Part shown: positions 1 through 9,200 of the stretch, piece by piece
Position numbering within the stretch: position 1 is the first letter of the stretch
Layout: every line of letters begins with the position of its first letter
From: Lacibacter cauensis
GTDB lineage: Bacteria > Bacteroidota > Bacteroidia > Chitinophagales > Chitinophagaceae
Length of the DNA: 64,000 bases
Direction of reading: 5' to 3'
Assembly (NCBI RefSeq): GCF_007830055.1
Contig: NZ_VLLE01000007.1
Span: forward strand, 186,001-250,000
Notes under the pieces: model-generated
The model's database searches: none
The model's input: the letters and a program-made list of their open reading frames with translations, nothing else
What the model was told of the DNA's origin: nothing
Translations under genes and position numbers: made by a program

Positions 1-852
1 TTGAACCTTGATGCAAAGATCAGCCAATACCTTTCTGCAGATGTCATCAGTCCGATAGCAAACGCAGATAAGATTACAGTTCGCCAGTTAATGAATCACA
101 GCAGCGGTATGTTGAACCATACCGTTGAACCATCTTTTCAACTGTACCAGTTAAATAATCCGCTTACTGTACTGAGCCTCGAAAAAAAGATCAGCTTTAT
201 TTATAACAAACCGGCTTTGTTTGAACCGGGTACCGATTTCTTTTACAGCAATAGTGGGTATACATTGCTGCAATGGGTAGTAGAAAAGGCAGCAGGTAAG
301 CCGTATGCACAGGTTTTGCAGGAAGAAATTTTACAACCGCTTCAACTTACAAAAACATACTACGGTGTTAACGATGCGCAGATTGCAGCATTGGGTTTTC
401 CCAACTATTACTTTGAACGTTACAATAACGGACAAATTGAAAATGTAACGCAGTGGCACAACACCATTGCAAAAGGATTGCAAGGCTATGGCGGTATTGC
501 TGCCAATGGTTTGGATGTGATTCGTTTTATGGAAGCATTGATTAAAGGACAAATCGTCAGTTCTGCTTCATTGCAGGAAATGCGTACATGGGTACAAGGC
601 AAAAACAGTACAGAGCCCGATTATGGTTTGGGTTTTGAATACTACGGCCGCTACAATAAAACGGAGCCTACCGTTACCTATGGCCACGAAGGCGATGGAC
701 TTGGCGGAACCACGCAGGTAATTTATGTGCCGGCAAACGATACGTACCTGTTTATTACCATTAATGCAGGCCGGCAGTTATTTGGCGAGTATCTTTTTAA
801 AACAAGCGATATGAAAATTGATTTATGTCGTTACGTAGCAACCTATCGTTAA
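1..852 (+). CDS. Serine hydrolase, beta-lactamase/PBP4* fold (5' truncated by window)
   Basis: C-terminal 283 residues of a class C beta-lactamase-fold hydrolase. The frame is open at base 1 and the nucleophile motif SxxK, which should lie about 40-60 residues upstream of the visible part, is outside the window, so the TTG at base 1 is not a real start. Visible are LMNHSSGM (typical LLxHTSG block, residues 30-37), the second catalytic motif YSNSGY (about residue 82) and the third motif GHEGDGLGG (HxG type, about 228). Members are periplasmic or surface esterases/peptidases of variable substrate; the exact substrate cannot be read from sequence. It is followed after 17 bp by a lipoprotein gene, so the two are probably cotranscribed. 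It resembles the serine hydrolase at 1753 in motif layout but lacks the TPR tail. Confidence 0.85.
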   Translation: MNLDAKISQYLSADVISPIANADKITVRQLMNHSSGMLNHTVEPSFQLYQLNNPLTVLSLEKKISFIYNKPALFEPGTDFFYSNSGYTLLQWVVEKAAGKPYAQVLQEEILQPLQLTKTYYGVNDAQIAALGFPNYYFERYNNGQIENVTQWHNTIAKGLQGYGGIAANGLDVIRFMEALIKGQIVSSASLQEMRTWVQGKNSTEPDYGLGFEYYGRYNKTEPTVTYGHEGDGLGGTTQVIYVPANDTYLFITINAGRQLFGEYLFKTSDMKIDLCRYVATYR

Positions 853-869
853 TCAACTAAAATAAGTGT

Positions 870-1646
870 ATGCGAAACATCTATACCTTCCTGTTTATTG
901 CTGCAGTAATCTTTACTTCCTGCAAGCCCGAAAAAAATCCGGTGCCGGTTGTTGAGCCGCCGGTAAAATATGTAACTAAAATTGCTACTGCCGAAAGCGA
1001 TTACCGGGAGTATTTCTATAACAGCGAAAAGCAATTGATCAAATACGATCTGCAGTTTGTTAATGGTGGAGGCGTAAGCAAAACCACAACAACGTATAGC
1101 TATGTTGATGGTACAATCAATACGGCAGGTTCTGAGGCTGCTTCTGTATTTTACGAAACAGAAGGAAAACGTGTGGTAAAAGTGCGCAGCTTTCGTCCTA
1201 TGGGCGGCGAAATTTCGGTAATCACTTTCAGCTACAATGCAAAGGGGCAGCTCAGTGAAGCTATTGAAAGAATTAATCAAAACGATCCCGGACTTCCTGT
1301 TGAAACAAAGCAGACGTATGAATACTACTCAGATGGTAATCTGAAAAGGATACTGTATCATTTGCGATACAATCTTGCAGACCTATTCACCTTATCAGGT
1401 TATGTTGTATTTGATCAGTACGATGCGGCTAAGAATCCGGATAAATTTTTCTCTTCACTTGTTTACTTGCCTGATGTGATTTTTCAAAAGAATAATCCTC
1501 GCCGTATTGTGCATTATTCACCAACAGGTGATGTTAACCAGCAAATCACATTTGAATATACGTACGATGCCGATGGTTACCCGGTAACCAAACGCATGTT
1601 CGACAGCCGAAGTACTGTAAGTATTCTTTTTAAATACAGTTATTGA
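870..1646 (+). CDS. Surface lipoprotein of unknown function (YD-like repeats)
   Basis: 258-residue predicted lipoprotein. The N-terminus has a hydrophobic segment and a lipobox ending FTSC (Cys at about residue 18), so it should be cleaved by signal peptidase II and anchored to a membrane. The body is rich in Tyr/Asp beta-strand repeats such as FSYNAKGQLSEA, YEYYSDGNLKRI and YTYDADGYP, resembling degenerate YD/RHS strands or DUF4595-type proteins. A clear paralogue lies at 5379-6164 with the same length, lipobox and strand repeats. It follows the serine hydrolase by 17 bp and ends in front of a strong terminator, so it is probably the second gene of that operon. No enzymatic motif is visible and I do not assign a function. 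Confidence 0.75.
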   Translation: MRNIYTFLFIAAVIFTSCKPEKNPVPVVEPPVKYVTKIATAESDYREYFYNSEKQLIKYDLQFVNGGGVSKTTTTYSYVDGTINTAGSEAASVFYETEGKRVVKVRSFRPMGGEISVITFSYNAKGQLSEAIERINQNDPGLPVETKQTYEYYSDGNLKRILYHLRYNLADLFTLSGYVVFDQYDAAKNPDKFFSSLVYLPDVIFQKNNPRRIVHYSPTGDVNQQITFEYTYDADGYPVTKRMFDSRSTVSILFKYSY

Positions 1647-1679
1647 TTGTATTGGTTTAAGTTGGGTCTTGGTTTCAGT

Positions 1680-1703
1680 GGGCGTCGAAGGACGCCCTTT
1701 TTC
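1680..1703 (+). terminator. Rho-independent terminator
   Basis: Perfect 7-bp stem GGGCGTC / GACGCCC with a GAAG loop (1680-1697) followed by a T run. It ends the serine hydrolase-lipoprotein operon and lies directly before the palindromic site at 1702, so the next gene has its own promoter. Confidence 0.85.
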
Positions 1704-1748
1704 ACATACTTATGTGATAGGTGTAAACATTATCCGGACTTACTTTTA
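1702..1748 (+). promoter_or_regulatory. Palindromic operator TCACAT-N4-ATGTGA plus -7 box
   Basis: Perfect 16-bp palindrome TCACATACTTATGTGA at 1702-1717, then exactly 23 bp, then TACTTTTA at 1741-1748, one mismatch from the Bacteroidota -7 consensus TAnnTTTG. No good TTG -33 element is present. The palindrome centre is about -43 relative to the inferred start, the position of a class II activator. Same arrangement at 3756, 5181 and 5300. Confidence 0.6.
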
Positions 1749-1752
1749 AACC

Positions 1753-3198
1753 ATGAAACCTGTCATCTTTTTACTCGCATTCAGCGTACAGCAATTGTAT
1801 GCCCAAATTACTACGCAGCAGCAATTACAAATCGATAGCCTGTTGCAGCAGTTCACAACTACCAAACAGTTTTCGGGCACAGTGCTCGTTGCAAAAAACA
1901 ACAATATTCTTTACAGCAAAGCGATTGGTCTTGCCAGCAAAGAATCGGCCGTACCGAATAAGCTTGAAACCAATTTCAACATTGCATCGATGGGTAAAAC
2001 CTTTACTGCTACCTTGATTATGCAGTTGGTGCAGGAAGGAAAGTTGTCGTTGAACCAGAAATTGTCGTCTATTCTTCCTGAGTTTGCTATTAAACGGGCC
2101 GATAGTATTACGGTGTACCAGTTGCTCACCCATACATCGGGAGTTGGTAACTACATGATGCATGTTAACTACGAAGCCGAGCGGCATCAGTTAAAATCGT
2201 TGAACGATGTAATGCCGTATGTTGTGGCGATGGAACCCACAACGGGCTATCCGGGCGAAAAATTCGATTACTCCAATTCAGGGTTTATCATTCTCGGGAA
2301 AATTGTGGAGAAACTTACCGGCAAATCGTACAACGAAAACCTGGAAGAACGCATTTTTTCAAAAACAGGAATGAAGCAATCCTACATTCATTATCCTGCA
2401 ACGTTTGTATCGCCCAAAGAAGCTACACCCTATCTTGCTTACACCGAAAAAACATTTGTAAACGGAACAGCTGATGAGTTTCCGGGTTTTTCTGATGGAG
2501 GCATGCAGTCGAACGTGGTTGATTTGTACAGATTTGCCAAAGGCTTATTAAACGGAAAGCTGTTGAATACTGCTATGCGTGATAGTATGTGGAGCGGTAA
2601 AGTTAAGTTCGGCAGAGGCGGCATGTACAGTTTTGGATGGATGGATAATGAAAACGAATTCGGCAAGCATATTTACAGTCATGATGGTGGTGGCAAGGGA
2701 TTCTCTTCCGATCTGCGCATAGTAAAGGAAGATGGGTATGTGGTTGTTGTGCTGATCAACAACCGGGTGAATCCTCGTGATGTATCGGGTAACATCCTGC
2801 GTATTTTATACAACAAGGAAGCAGAGAAACCCATTAAGTACCTGGAAAATGTATTGATGGAAATTACCGAGCAAAAGGGATTTGAGTACGTGTGCAGTAA
2901 TTACAAGCAGATACTGAAAGAGCAGGGTATGGATAAAACACCTAACCCCTGGATCTATATTATGTTTTCGGATATGTTTGAAAACATGAAAGAGATTGAT
3001 AAAGCATTTAAAGTAATGGAGATGGGCAGAGAGGAATTTCCAAATGAAGCATCGATGTACAATGTAACAGGGCAGCTCTATGTTAATCAGAAAAAATACA
3101 AAGAGTCAGTTGAGTGGTTTAATAAAGCACTTGCTATTAATGCAAACGATGAGTTTGCGAAAATGATGTTGCAGAGTATCAGCAGTAAATTAAAGTAA
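1753..3198 (+). CDS. Secreted serine hydrolase (beta-lactamase fold) with C-terminal TPR region
   Basis: 481 residues. A signal peptide (about residues 1-18, cleavage after LYA-Q) sends it to the periplasm or surface. The beta-lactamase-fold domain spans about residues 30-350: SMGK (S79, K82) is the SxxK nucleophile/base motif, LLTHTSG follows, YSNSG near residue 173 is the second motif and SHDGGG near 310 the third. The last 100 residues form helical TPR-like repeats (for example EASMYNVTGQLYVNQKKYKE), a tail often seen on Bacteroidota homologues. The start is the first ATG, 5 bp after the -7 box, implying a very short leader. It is followed 18 bp later by the RibD-like reductase. Substrate is unknown: esterase, D-aminopeptidase or peptidoglycan activity are all possible. 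Confidence 0.9.
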   Translation: MKPVIFLLAFSVQQLYAQITTQQQLQIDSLLQQFTTTKQFSGTVLVAKNNNILYSKAIGLASKESAVPNKLETNFNIASMGKTFTATLIMQLVQEGKLSLNQKLSSILPEFAIKRADSITVYQLLTHTSGVGNYMMHVNYEAERHQLKSLNDVMPYVVAMEPTTGYPGEKFDYSNSGFIILGKIVEKLTGKSYNENLEERIFSKTGMKQSYIHYPATFVSPKEATPYLAYTEKTFVNGTADEFPGFSDGGMQSNVVDLYRFAKGLLNGKLLNTAMRDSMWSGKVKFGRGGMYSFGWMDNENEFGKHIYSHDGGGKGFSSDLRIVKEDGYVVVVLINNRVNPRDVSGNILRILYNKEAEKPIKYLENVLMEITEQKGFEYVCSNYKQILKEQGMDKTPNPWIYIMFSDMFENMKEIDKAFKVMEMGREEFPNEASMYNVTGQLYVNQKKYKESVEWFNKALAINANDEFAKMMLQSISSKLK

Positions 3199-3216
3199 GC
3201 AAATCAGCAAAATTCA

Positions 3217-3747
3217 ATGAAACGGAAAGCAGTTGTTTTTATTGCAGCAAGTATTGATGGATTTATAGCAACAACCGATGGTGATCTCAGTTTTTTATCG
3301 GCTGTGGAAAAGGAAGGAGAGGATTACGGATATGCCGCATTTATTTCTGCAGTGGATACGGTGGTGCTTGGTAAAAAGACCTACGATAAAGTAATAGCGA
3401 TGGGCTATCCTTTTCCACATGCCGATAAAGAAGCGTACATTATAACAAGAACTTCAAAAGAAGCAGTTGGCTCGGCACAGTTTTATACAGGCGATGTTGT
3501 TGAACTGGTGAAGCAATTAAAGCAACAGGAAGGCCGTACCATTTTTGTTGATGGCGGTGCTTACGTTGTGAACCGTTTACTGCAGGCAGGACTGATTGAT
3601 GAACTGTATGTGTCGATTATTCCTGTTTTACTTGGCAGCGGTATTGCTTTGTTCGAACAGCACTATGCAATGCAGAAAATGAAATTGCTGCAGGCAAAGT
3701 CGTTCGATACCGGATTGGTACAACTGCATTACAAGGTACAACAGTAG
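3217..3747 (+). CDS. Dihydrofolate reductase / RibD C-terminal family protein
   Basis: 176 residues, cytoplasmic, full length for the stand-alone RibD_C-like reductases (170-190 aa). The N-terminal strand and loop, FIAASIDGFIATTDGDL, is the family's substrate/NADPH region; TVVLGKKTYDKV corresponds to the conserved GRKTYE block and IFVDGGAYVVNRLLQAGLIDELYVSIIPVLLGSGI to the C-terminal GG.xxx..L...LIDE signature. Members reduce a pteridine- or pyrimidine-like ring with NADPH, but stand-alone members in Bacteroidota mostly have no proven substrate and are not the folate-pathway DHFR. It lies 18 bp after the serine hydrolase and so shares the promoter at 1702; the pairing does not suggest an obvious shared pathway. 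Confidence 0.88.
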   Translation: MKRKAVVFIAASIDGFIATTDGDLSFLSAVEKEGEDYGYAAFISAVDTVVLGKKTYDKVIAMGYPFPHADKEAYIITRTSKEAVGSAQFYTGDVVELVKQLKQQEGRTIFVDGGAYVVNRLLQAGLIDELYVSIIPVLLGSGIALFEQHYAMQKMKLLQAKSFDTGLVQLHYKVQQ

Positions 3748-3755
3748 TGCTTTTT

Positions 3756-3802
3756 TCACATGTTCATGTGAGAAAGCCCGCAGCTGAACCAGCGTACATT
3801 TG
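3756..3802 (+). promoter_or_regulatory. Palindromic operator TCACAT-N4-ATGTGA plus -7 box
   Basis: Perfect palindrome TCACATGTTCATGTGA at 3756-3771, 23 bp, then a perfect TAnnTTTG box, TACATTTG, at 3795-3802. The start codon of the S41 peptidase is at 3816. Spacing is identical to the sites at 1702, 5181 and 5300. Confidence 0.65.
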
Positions 3803-3815
3803 AGAAAAGGAACGT

Positions 3816-5117
3816 ATGAAACAGTTTGTCAACCTTATCATCTTTTGTTTTGTTCTGCTTTCTTCTGCACGTGCACAATTAACTACACAGCAAAAAAATG
3901 AGGCGGTAGATAGTGTAGTAAAACTGATGAACGAACGCTACACTTTTCCTGAAACAGCGAAAAAGATTGAACAGTTTTTACGCAACCAGCAGTCTGCAAA
4001 TGCGTACGATACTATTAACGATGGTAACAGCTTTGCAGCAAAACTTACGGCCGATATACGCAGTATTTGTAGTGATAAGCATGTTAATATCCGTTACTCA
4101 GCAGAAGCTTTGCCGGTAAGCCGAGGAAATATTCTGCAGATTTCAGAAGAAGAAAAGAAAGGCTATGCTGAGTTTTTGCGGCTTGAGAATTATGGCGTAA
4201 CCAAACTGGAAGTACTAAAGGGAAATATCGGCTACATCGATTTTAAATTTTTGTGTGGTACAGAATATGCCGGTGATTTTTATGCAGCCATGATGAATTA
4301 TGTGCAGCATACCGATGCGCTCATTATCGATTTCAGGAAGTGTGGTGGTGCCATGAGCGACAATGTTATTCCTTTTCTCTGTAGTTATTTCTTTGCAGAT
4401 AAAACACATCTCAACGATCTCTATTGGCGTGAGGGAAATTTTACACAGCAAACATGGACGCAGGTGGTCGTTCCCGGAAAAAAATACCTCAACAAGCCGG
4501 TATATATTTTAACCAGCAACAGAACATTTTCCGGTGCAGAAGAAATGGCTTACGATTTGAAGAACCTGAAGCGTGCAACCATCATTGGCGAAGTAACCGG
4601 TGGTGGTGCCAACCCCGGCGGTTCTGTAAATGTTACCGAACACTTCAGTATGTTTCTGCCGGTTGGCCGGGCAATTAATCCTATTACAAAAACAAACTGG
4701 GAAGGAGTAGGCGTGCAGCCGGATACAGTGATCAAATCCCGACTGGCTTTGCACAAAGCACAGCTGCTGGCGATGCAATATGGTTTGCAAACAACAACCA
4801 ATAATTTTTGGAAGGATGAATTGAAACGCCTGATCGCAGAACATGAAACACAAGCACCGCAGTTGACGAAAGTAACGTTCCGGGTAAAAGGATATGTAAC
4901 AGCAAAGCATATAGCAGTTGCCGGTGGATTTAACGATTGGTCAACTACTGCTGCTACAATGAAACGTACAGGTAACGAGTGGGTAGTTGAAACCGAAGCT
5001 GAACCAGGCAAACACCTCTATAAGTTTGTTGTAGATGGCGAATGGATTCTTGATCCGGCAAACAAACAAAAAGCTTGGGAAAACGGGTATGAAAATTCGG
5101 TGGTTGTTGTAAAATAA
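3816..5117 (+). CDS. Secreted S41-family peptidase with C-terminal CBM48/AMPK-like module
   Basis: 433 residues with a signal peptide (about 1-21, ending ARA-Q). The middle is a tail-specific-protease (S41/TSPc) domain: NIGYIDFKFL opens the core, ALIIDFRKCGG is a conserved strand, and SNRTFSGAEEMAYDL (near residues 230-245) holds the nucleophile serine, followed by ATIIGEVTGGGANPGG. No PDZ domain is visible, as in the short retinoid-binding-like S41 members. The last 80 residues (about 350-433) form a separate E-set module with VAGGFNDWS and LYKFVVDGEWILDP, the glycogen-binding CBM48/AMPK-beta fold; the same module occurs four times in the protein at 44683. The fusion suggests binding of a glucan or glycoprotein near the peptidase, but this is inference. 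It is transcribed alone from the palindrome-associated promoter at 3756. Confidence 0.88.
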   Translation: MKQFVNLIIFCFVLLSSARAQLTTQQKNEAVDSVVKLMNERYTFPETAKKIEQFLRNQQSANAYDTINDGNSFAAKLTADIRSICSDKHVNIRYSAEALPVSRGNILQISEEEKKGYAEFLRLENYGVTKLEVLKGNIGYIDFKFLCGTEYAGDFYAAMMNYVQHTDALIIDFRKCGGAMSDNVIPFLCSYFFADKTHLNDLYWREGNFTQQTWTQVVVPGKKYLNKPVYILTSNRTFSGAEEMAYDLKNLKRATIIGEVTGGGANPGGSVNVTEHFSMFLPVGRAINPITKTNWEGVGVQPDTVIKSRLALHKAQLLAMQYGLQTTTNNFWKDELKRLIAEHETQAPQLTKVTFRVKGYVTAKHIAVAGGFNDWSTTAATMKRTGNEWVVETEAEPGKHLYKFVVDGEWILDPANKQKAWENGYENSVVVVK

Positions 5118-5180
5118 TTGGAAGGTGTTGTAACATTCCAATCGTAGTTACGTACAGTTAGTGTAACAATAAAAAATGAT

Positions 5181-5227
5181 TCACATGTTTATGCGGTTGA
5201 AAATGCAGGTAAAAAGAAACAGCTTTG
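5181..5227 (+). promoter_or_regulatory. Imperfect copy of the TCACAT palindrome, distal promoter
   Basis: TCACATGTTTATGCGG at 5181-5196 (second half degenerate), then 23 bp, then CAGCTTTG at 5220-5227, which keeps the nnTTTG part of the -7 box. A TTG follows the palindrome directly (5197-5199). With the copy at 5300 it forms a tandem pair before the lipoprotein gene at 5379. Confidence 0.45.
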
Positions 5228-5299
5228 TCTCGTCATAATTAGTAGAAATCAACGTTGCTAACCAAACACCAAACCTGCATTGTTCAACCATCTTTAAGT

Positions 5300-5346
5300 T
5301 CACATATTTATGTGGTTGCAACCTGCAGAGCAACGAATGAAATTTG
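5300..5346 (+). promoter_or_regulatory. Imperfect copy of the TCACAT palindrome, proximal promoter
   Basis: TCACATATTTATGTGG at 5300-5315 (one mismatch in the second half), a TTG at 5316-5318, 23 bp of spacing, then GAAATTTG at 5339-5346. The ATG at 5310 lies inside the palindrome, which is why the downstream ATG at 5379 is preferred as the gene start. Confidence 0.5.
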
Positions 5347-5378
5347 CGAACCTTATCATCATCATTAAACCTTATAGT

Positions 5379-6164
5379 ATGAAATTCAGCCTTGCTAAAG
5401 CAGTAGGTCTGCTTGTGCTAATCGTTAGTACGTCTTCTTTTTTCAGTTCCTGTAAAAAACCAACATCCGAACCTGCTCCGGTTACAAAAATCAAATCTGT
5501 TTTTTCGCCCGAAGATGAACTCACTTTTGAATACAACAACAATGGTTCAGTAAAAACAGTACAATTAAAAAACAGTTTTGTTACATCGGGCGACTTAGTA
5601 AACTATGCCGTGCATTATAACGCACAGGGAAAAATAACAGAAATTGTTTCGGATGAAGATATCCGCATTGTGCCTGTTTATGCCGAAGGAAAGTTAAAAG
5701 AAGCTTCTTTTGAAACACTGGATGGTACACTTTTATTGCAGACAGATTATGCGTACCTCGACGAACGTTTAAAAACAGTAACGATTACAACCGCAGCAGG
5801 TCAGCCATGGATGCGTTTTGGATTTGATTATACTACTGAAGGGAATATTGCAAAGACTTCTTTCTTCGGACAGGATCCTTTCAATCCCGATCAGTTTATG
5901 TCGAGTGGTACTGTTACGTATACCTACGATACAAAAATTAATCCGTTGAATGAAGTGCGGGACATCTTACACTTGTTGTGGCTGCCTGTAAATCCAAATA
6001 ATACTTTAAGCGAAGTGCATAAAGACAGAGATGGTTTATTGGAAGAAACGGTAAACTACAGCTATCAGTATCATTCCAATAAAACGCCGAAATCTGCAGT
6101 AATGCAATCAACAGTTCCCGGCCAGGCCACTGAAAACATTAATTTATTTTTTGCTTATTTCTAA
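5379..6164 (+). CDS. Surface lipoprotein of unknown function, paralogue of 870-1646
   Basis: 261 residues from the ATG at 5379. The upstream in-frame ATG at 5310 would place the start inside the regulatory palindrome and put the signal sequence 23 residues inside, so it is rejected. The N-terminus is a lipoprotein signal with lipobox FSSC. The body repeats short Tyr-rich strands (LTFEYNNNGSVKTV, VHYNAQGKITEI, DYAYLDERLKTV), the same pattern as the lipoprotein at 870, with which it shares length and architecture. It is a single-gene unit with two tandem palindrome-linked promoters upstream and a terminator 29 bp downstream. Function unknown; co-regulation with the S41 peptidase and serine hydrolase suggests a shared cell-surface role. 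Confidence 0.75.
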   Translation: MKFSLAKAVGLLVLIVSTSSFFSSCKKPTSEPAPVTKIKSVFSPEDELTFEYNNNGSVKTVQLKNSFVTSGDLVNYAVHYNAQGKITEIVSDEDIRIVPVYAEGKLKEASFETLDGTLLLQTDYAYLDERLKTVTITTAAGQPWMRFGFDYTTEGNIAKTSFFGQDPFNPDQFMSSGTVTYTYDTKINPLNEVRDILHLLWLPVNPNNTLSEVHKDRDGLLEETVNYSYQYHSNKTPKSAVMQSTVPGQATENINLFFAYF

Positions 6165-6192
6165 TTTTTTTTCAGCATACAGTAGTTGGTAC

Positions 6193-6219
6193 GCCCGGGT
6201 ATTTTTGCCCGGGCTTTTT
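6193..6219 (+). terminator. Rho-independent terminator
   Basis: 7-bp GC stem GCCCGGG (6193-6199) / CCCGGGC (6208-6214), loop of 8, then TTTTT. It closes the + strand cluster of region 1. The stop codon of the convergent FG-GAP gene (TAA at 6220-6218) overlaps its T tract. Confidence 0.85.
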
Positions 6220-9200
6220 AATATGCTATGCTGAATCGTTCGGATTGCGAACCAAACGACGTACCGAAATAATATTCTTCTTTTCTTGTTTTGCCGTTCT
6301 TTAATTGTACAACTTTACTGCTGGTTGTTATCTCTACAGGAACTGTGCTTACTGGTTGTTTTAAACGGAAAAAACGCAATCTTCCTTGGTTTTGTGCCGC
6401 AACAACAGCAAGAGAGCCATTGTAGGTGAATTGTATCAATGATCGTGCGTTACCCGGCACCAGTATTCCACTTTGTAAAATCGATAGTGGTTTAAAATTA
6501 CCTGCACCATCACCCTGCAATAACAATCCGTTCGATGCATCAATACGTCCTTGGTTGGGATGCATATCGTAAAGATTACCTGTAAGCAGTAAGTCAATAT
6601 TTCCATCCTGATTGTAATCATTTGCAGTAATACCAAATACCGCACTTATTTGTGCAAGTGCCGGCAATGTATGTACTTCAAATTCAAATTTGCCTTTGTT
6701 CTCAATCCATACACTTGAAAGCGTAGTAGCAGTTAATTTTAATTCGCCGTCCCGTTTAAAGTTGCTCATTATTTTGTTCATGTCGGCATTGGCATATATA
6801 TTGTAAACAGGATAGAATTTTTTAATAGAAGGAATTTCATCTGCTAACTGGTCACGATAAGCAACCGGAAATTCTTTTACTGGTCCGTGCAGTGTTGCAG
6901 GCTTCCATATGCTTAGTAACGCATCGTACTTGCCATTACCATCGTAATCGCTGCTGTACACATGCATGGGTTGCTGTTCGCTTGCATGATAGTAACCGTT
7001 GTTGCCAAAGTTGCCCGCCACATAATCCATATCGCCATCGTTATCTACATCGGCAGCTGTAATACTGTTCCACCAGCCGGTTAATGCATCGGTTGCAGTT
7101 GATTGTTGTACCAAGGTTCCTTTATCGTTACGGAAGAAATGGATGCCCATCCAATAACCTGTAACAAGCAAGTCTGCATCACCATCGTTATCAGCATCAC
7201 TCCATGTTGCATCGGTTACCATGCCAATTTGTTTTAATGCAGGCGCTGCTTTGTCTGTAACCACTTCAAATTTCACCACTCCGTTTTTACTGTTGTTGCG
7301 CAGCAGAAAACTTTTTTCAGCTTTTGGATATTCGCCGGGCACAGCTTTCCCTCCAACAAATAAATCAATATCGCCATCGCCATCGTAATCGGCACCCTTT
7401 ACACAGGATTTACTGTTTGTAAGTAAGGGAAGTGCAGTACTGTCGTACACAAACACTGCATTGCCGTTGTTGATGAATAACCGGTCAGCATAACCAGTAC
7501 TGCCTTTTGGTAATTCATTACCGCCACTGCAGATGTATACATCAAGATCTTTATCGCCATCTGCATCAAATAAACAAATACCTGCATCATCAGCAGTTTG
7601 TTTCGTTCCTGCGAGTGGTTGTTTAATAAACTGGTGGTTGGCTTGTTGTACATACACAACCGGAGGTTCGGGTAAGCTGCCACCGATTACAATATCAACG
7701 AGGTTATCGTTATTTAAATCGCCTGCTGCCATAGCCGGGCCCGATTGCGAAAGTTTGAACGGTAGCTGGCGCTGAATATTAAAGTCTACATAATCGTATT
7801 CGTTATGAAAGAAATCCAAACCTGTTTGTGCGGTAATGTTGCTGAATATATTGGCAGTTGCATATTGCTGCTGTACTTCGTTATTAGGTTGTGCTGCTGC
7901 CGACTGGCTGATGAGCATTGTTTGATTGCAGACTACATCCCGCAGCACTTCTTTTTTGCCATCGGGCCAGTAAACAAGTATGGAATCGATTTTTGCAATA
8001 CTGTCTAATCCAAAGTGCAGAATATTTTCAACTGAACTCATGTAACCGTGGTAGGGGGTGTTTTCTGCAACTTGTTCGCCGCCTTTGTACATCAGTTTAA
8101 CCGTTGTACCAATGCCGTTGATGTTTGCAGTATCGCCCCGGAAACGGATGCGCAGATAATTCTTTTTATGCTCAGTTTCGTTGAGTTTGTTTTCCAGCAA
8201 GGTTGCTTCCATATTGGTGTTGTTGATGACCACATCCAGGTCGCCATCATTATCAAAATCGGCCGTTGCAATACCGGCAGAGTAGGTAGGGATATTCCAG
8301 CCCCATGTGATGGTTTTATCTGCAAACGTAAGATTGCCGTTGTTGCGATAAATATAATTGCTGATTTGTACGGGAGGTTGCCGTTGTATCAATTCTTCGA
8401 TACTGGTTGCGGTTTGCGATTCTCTGTACGCTACAAAATCAAGATCGGTTACATCTTTCGGCAAGCCATTGGTCATCATCAGATCTTTGTATCCATCATT
8501 ATCTGCATCGGCTAACAGCGCAGCCCAGCTCCAGTCGGTGTTGGCAATGCCCGCCATGTAAGCAATTTCGCTGAACACCGGAGCGCCAATAGTATCGTTT
8601 TCTGTTAAACGTGGACCTTGGTTCAACTGCAAGGTGTTTCTTACTAGCTGGTACGGAAAGCCGAATTGCGATGAGTATTGATACCAGTTATAATCAACCG
8701 GGTTAAACATCATCTTCTGCCGGTAATTATCTTCGGGCATCATATCCATTTCAACAATATCAAGCAGACCATCGTTATTAATATCGCCTGCATCGTTGCC
8801 CATTGCATTTAAACTGCTGTGTTTAAAATATTCGCTGTTGCGATTGGTGAAGGTTCCGTTTTTATTGTTTACGTACAACAGGTTGCCGCTTAAGTAATCG
8901 TTGCTGATGTAAATATCTTTCCAGCCATCTCGATTAATATCGAGCACACTTATTCCAAGACCGTTGCCTTCCCATAAAATACCTGCTTCTTTTGTTACGT
9001 TGGTAAATACAGGATGCTTCATCACATCATTCCAATCATTACGGTACAGGATGTCGTTGGTAAAACCGGTGCCGTCATCTTTTATTTTACGGAAATTATT
9101 CGGGTACTCCTGGTTAAGATCGTTTACAACAAGGTACACATCTAAATCGCCATCGTTGTCATAATCAAAGAAGTTGGCCATGTGTGTACTTACTGTATCA

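Noticed and set aside
5310-5378. ATG at 5310 as start of the second lipoprotein
   Set aside because: It lies inside the regulatory palindrome and upstream of the -7 box, and it would put the lipoprotein signal inside the chain.
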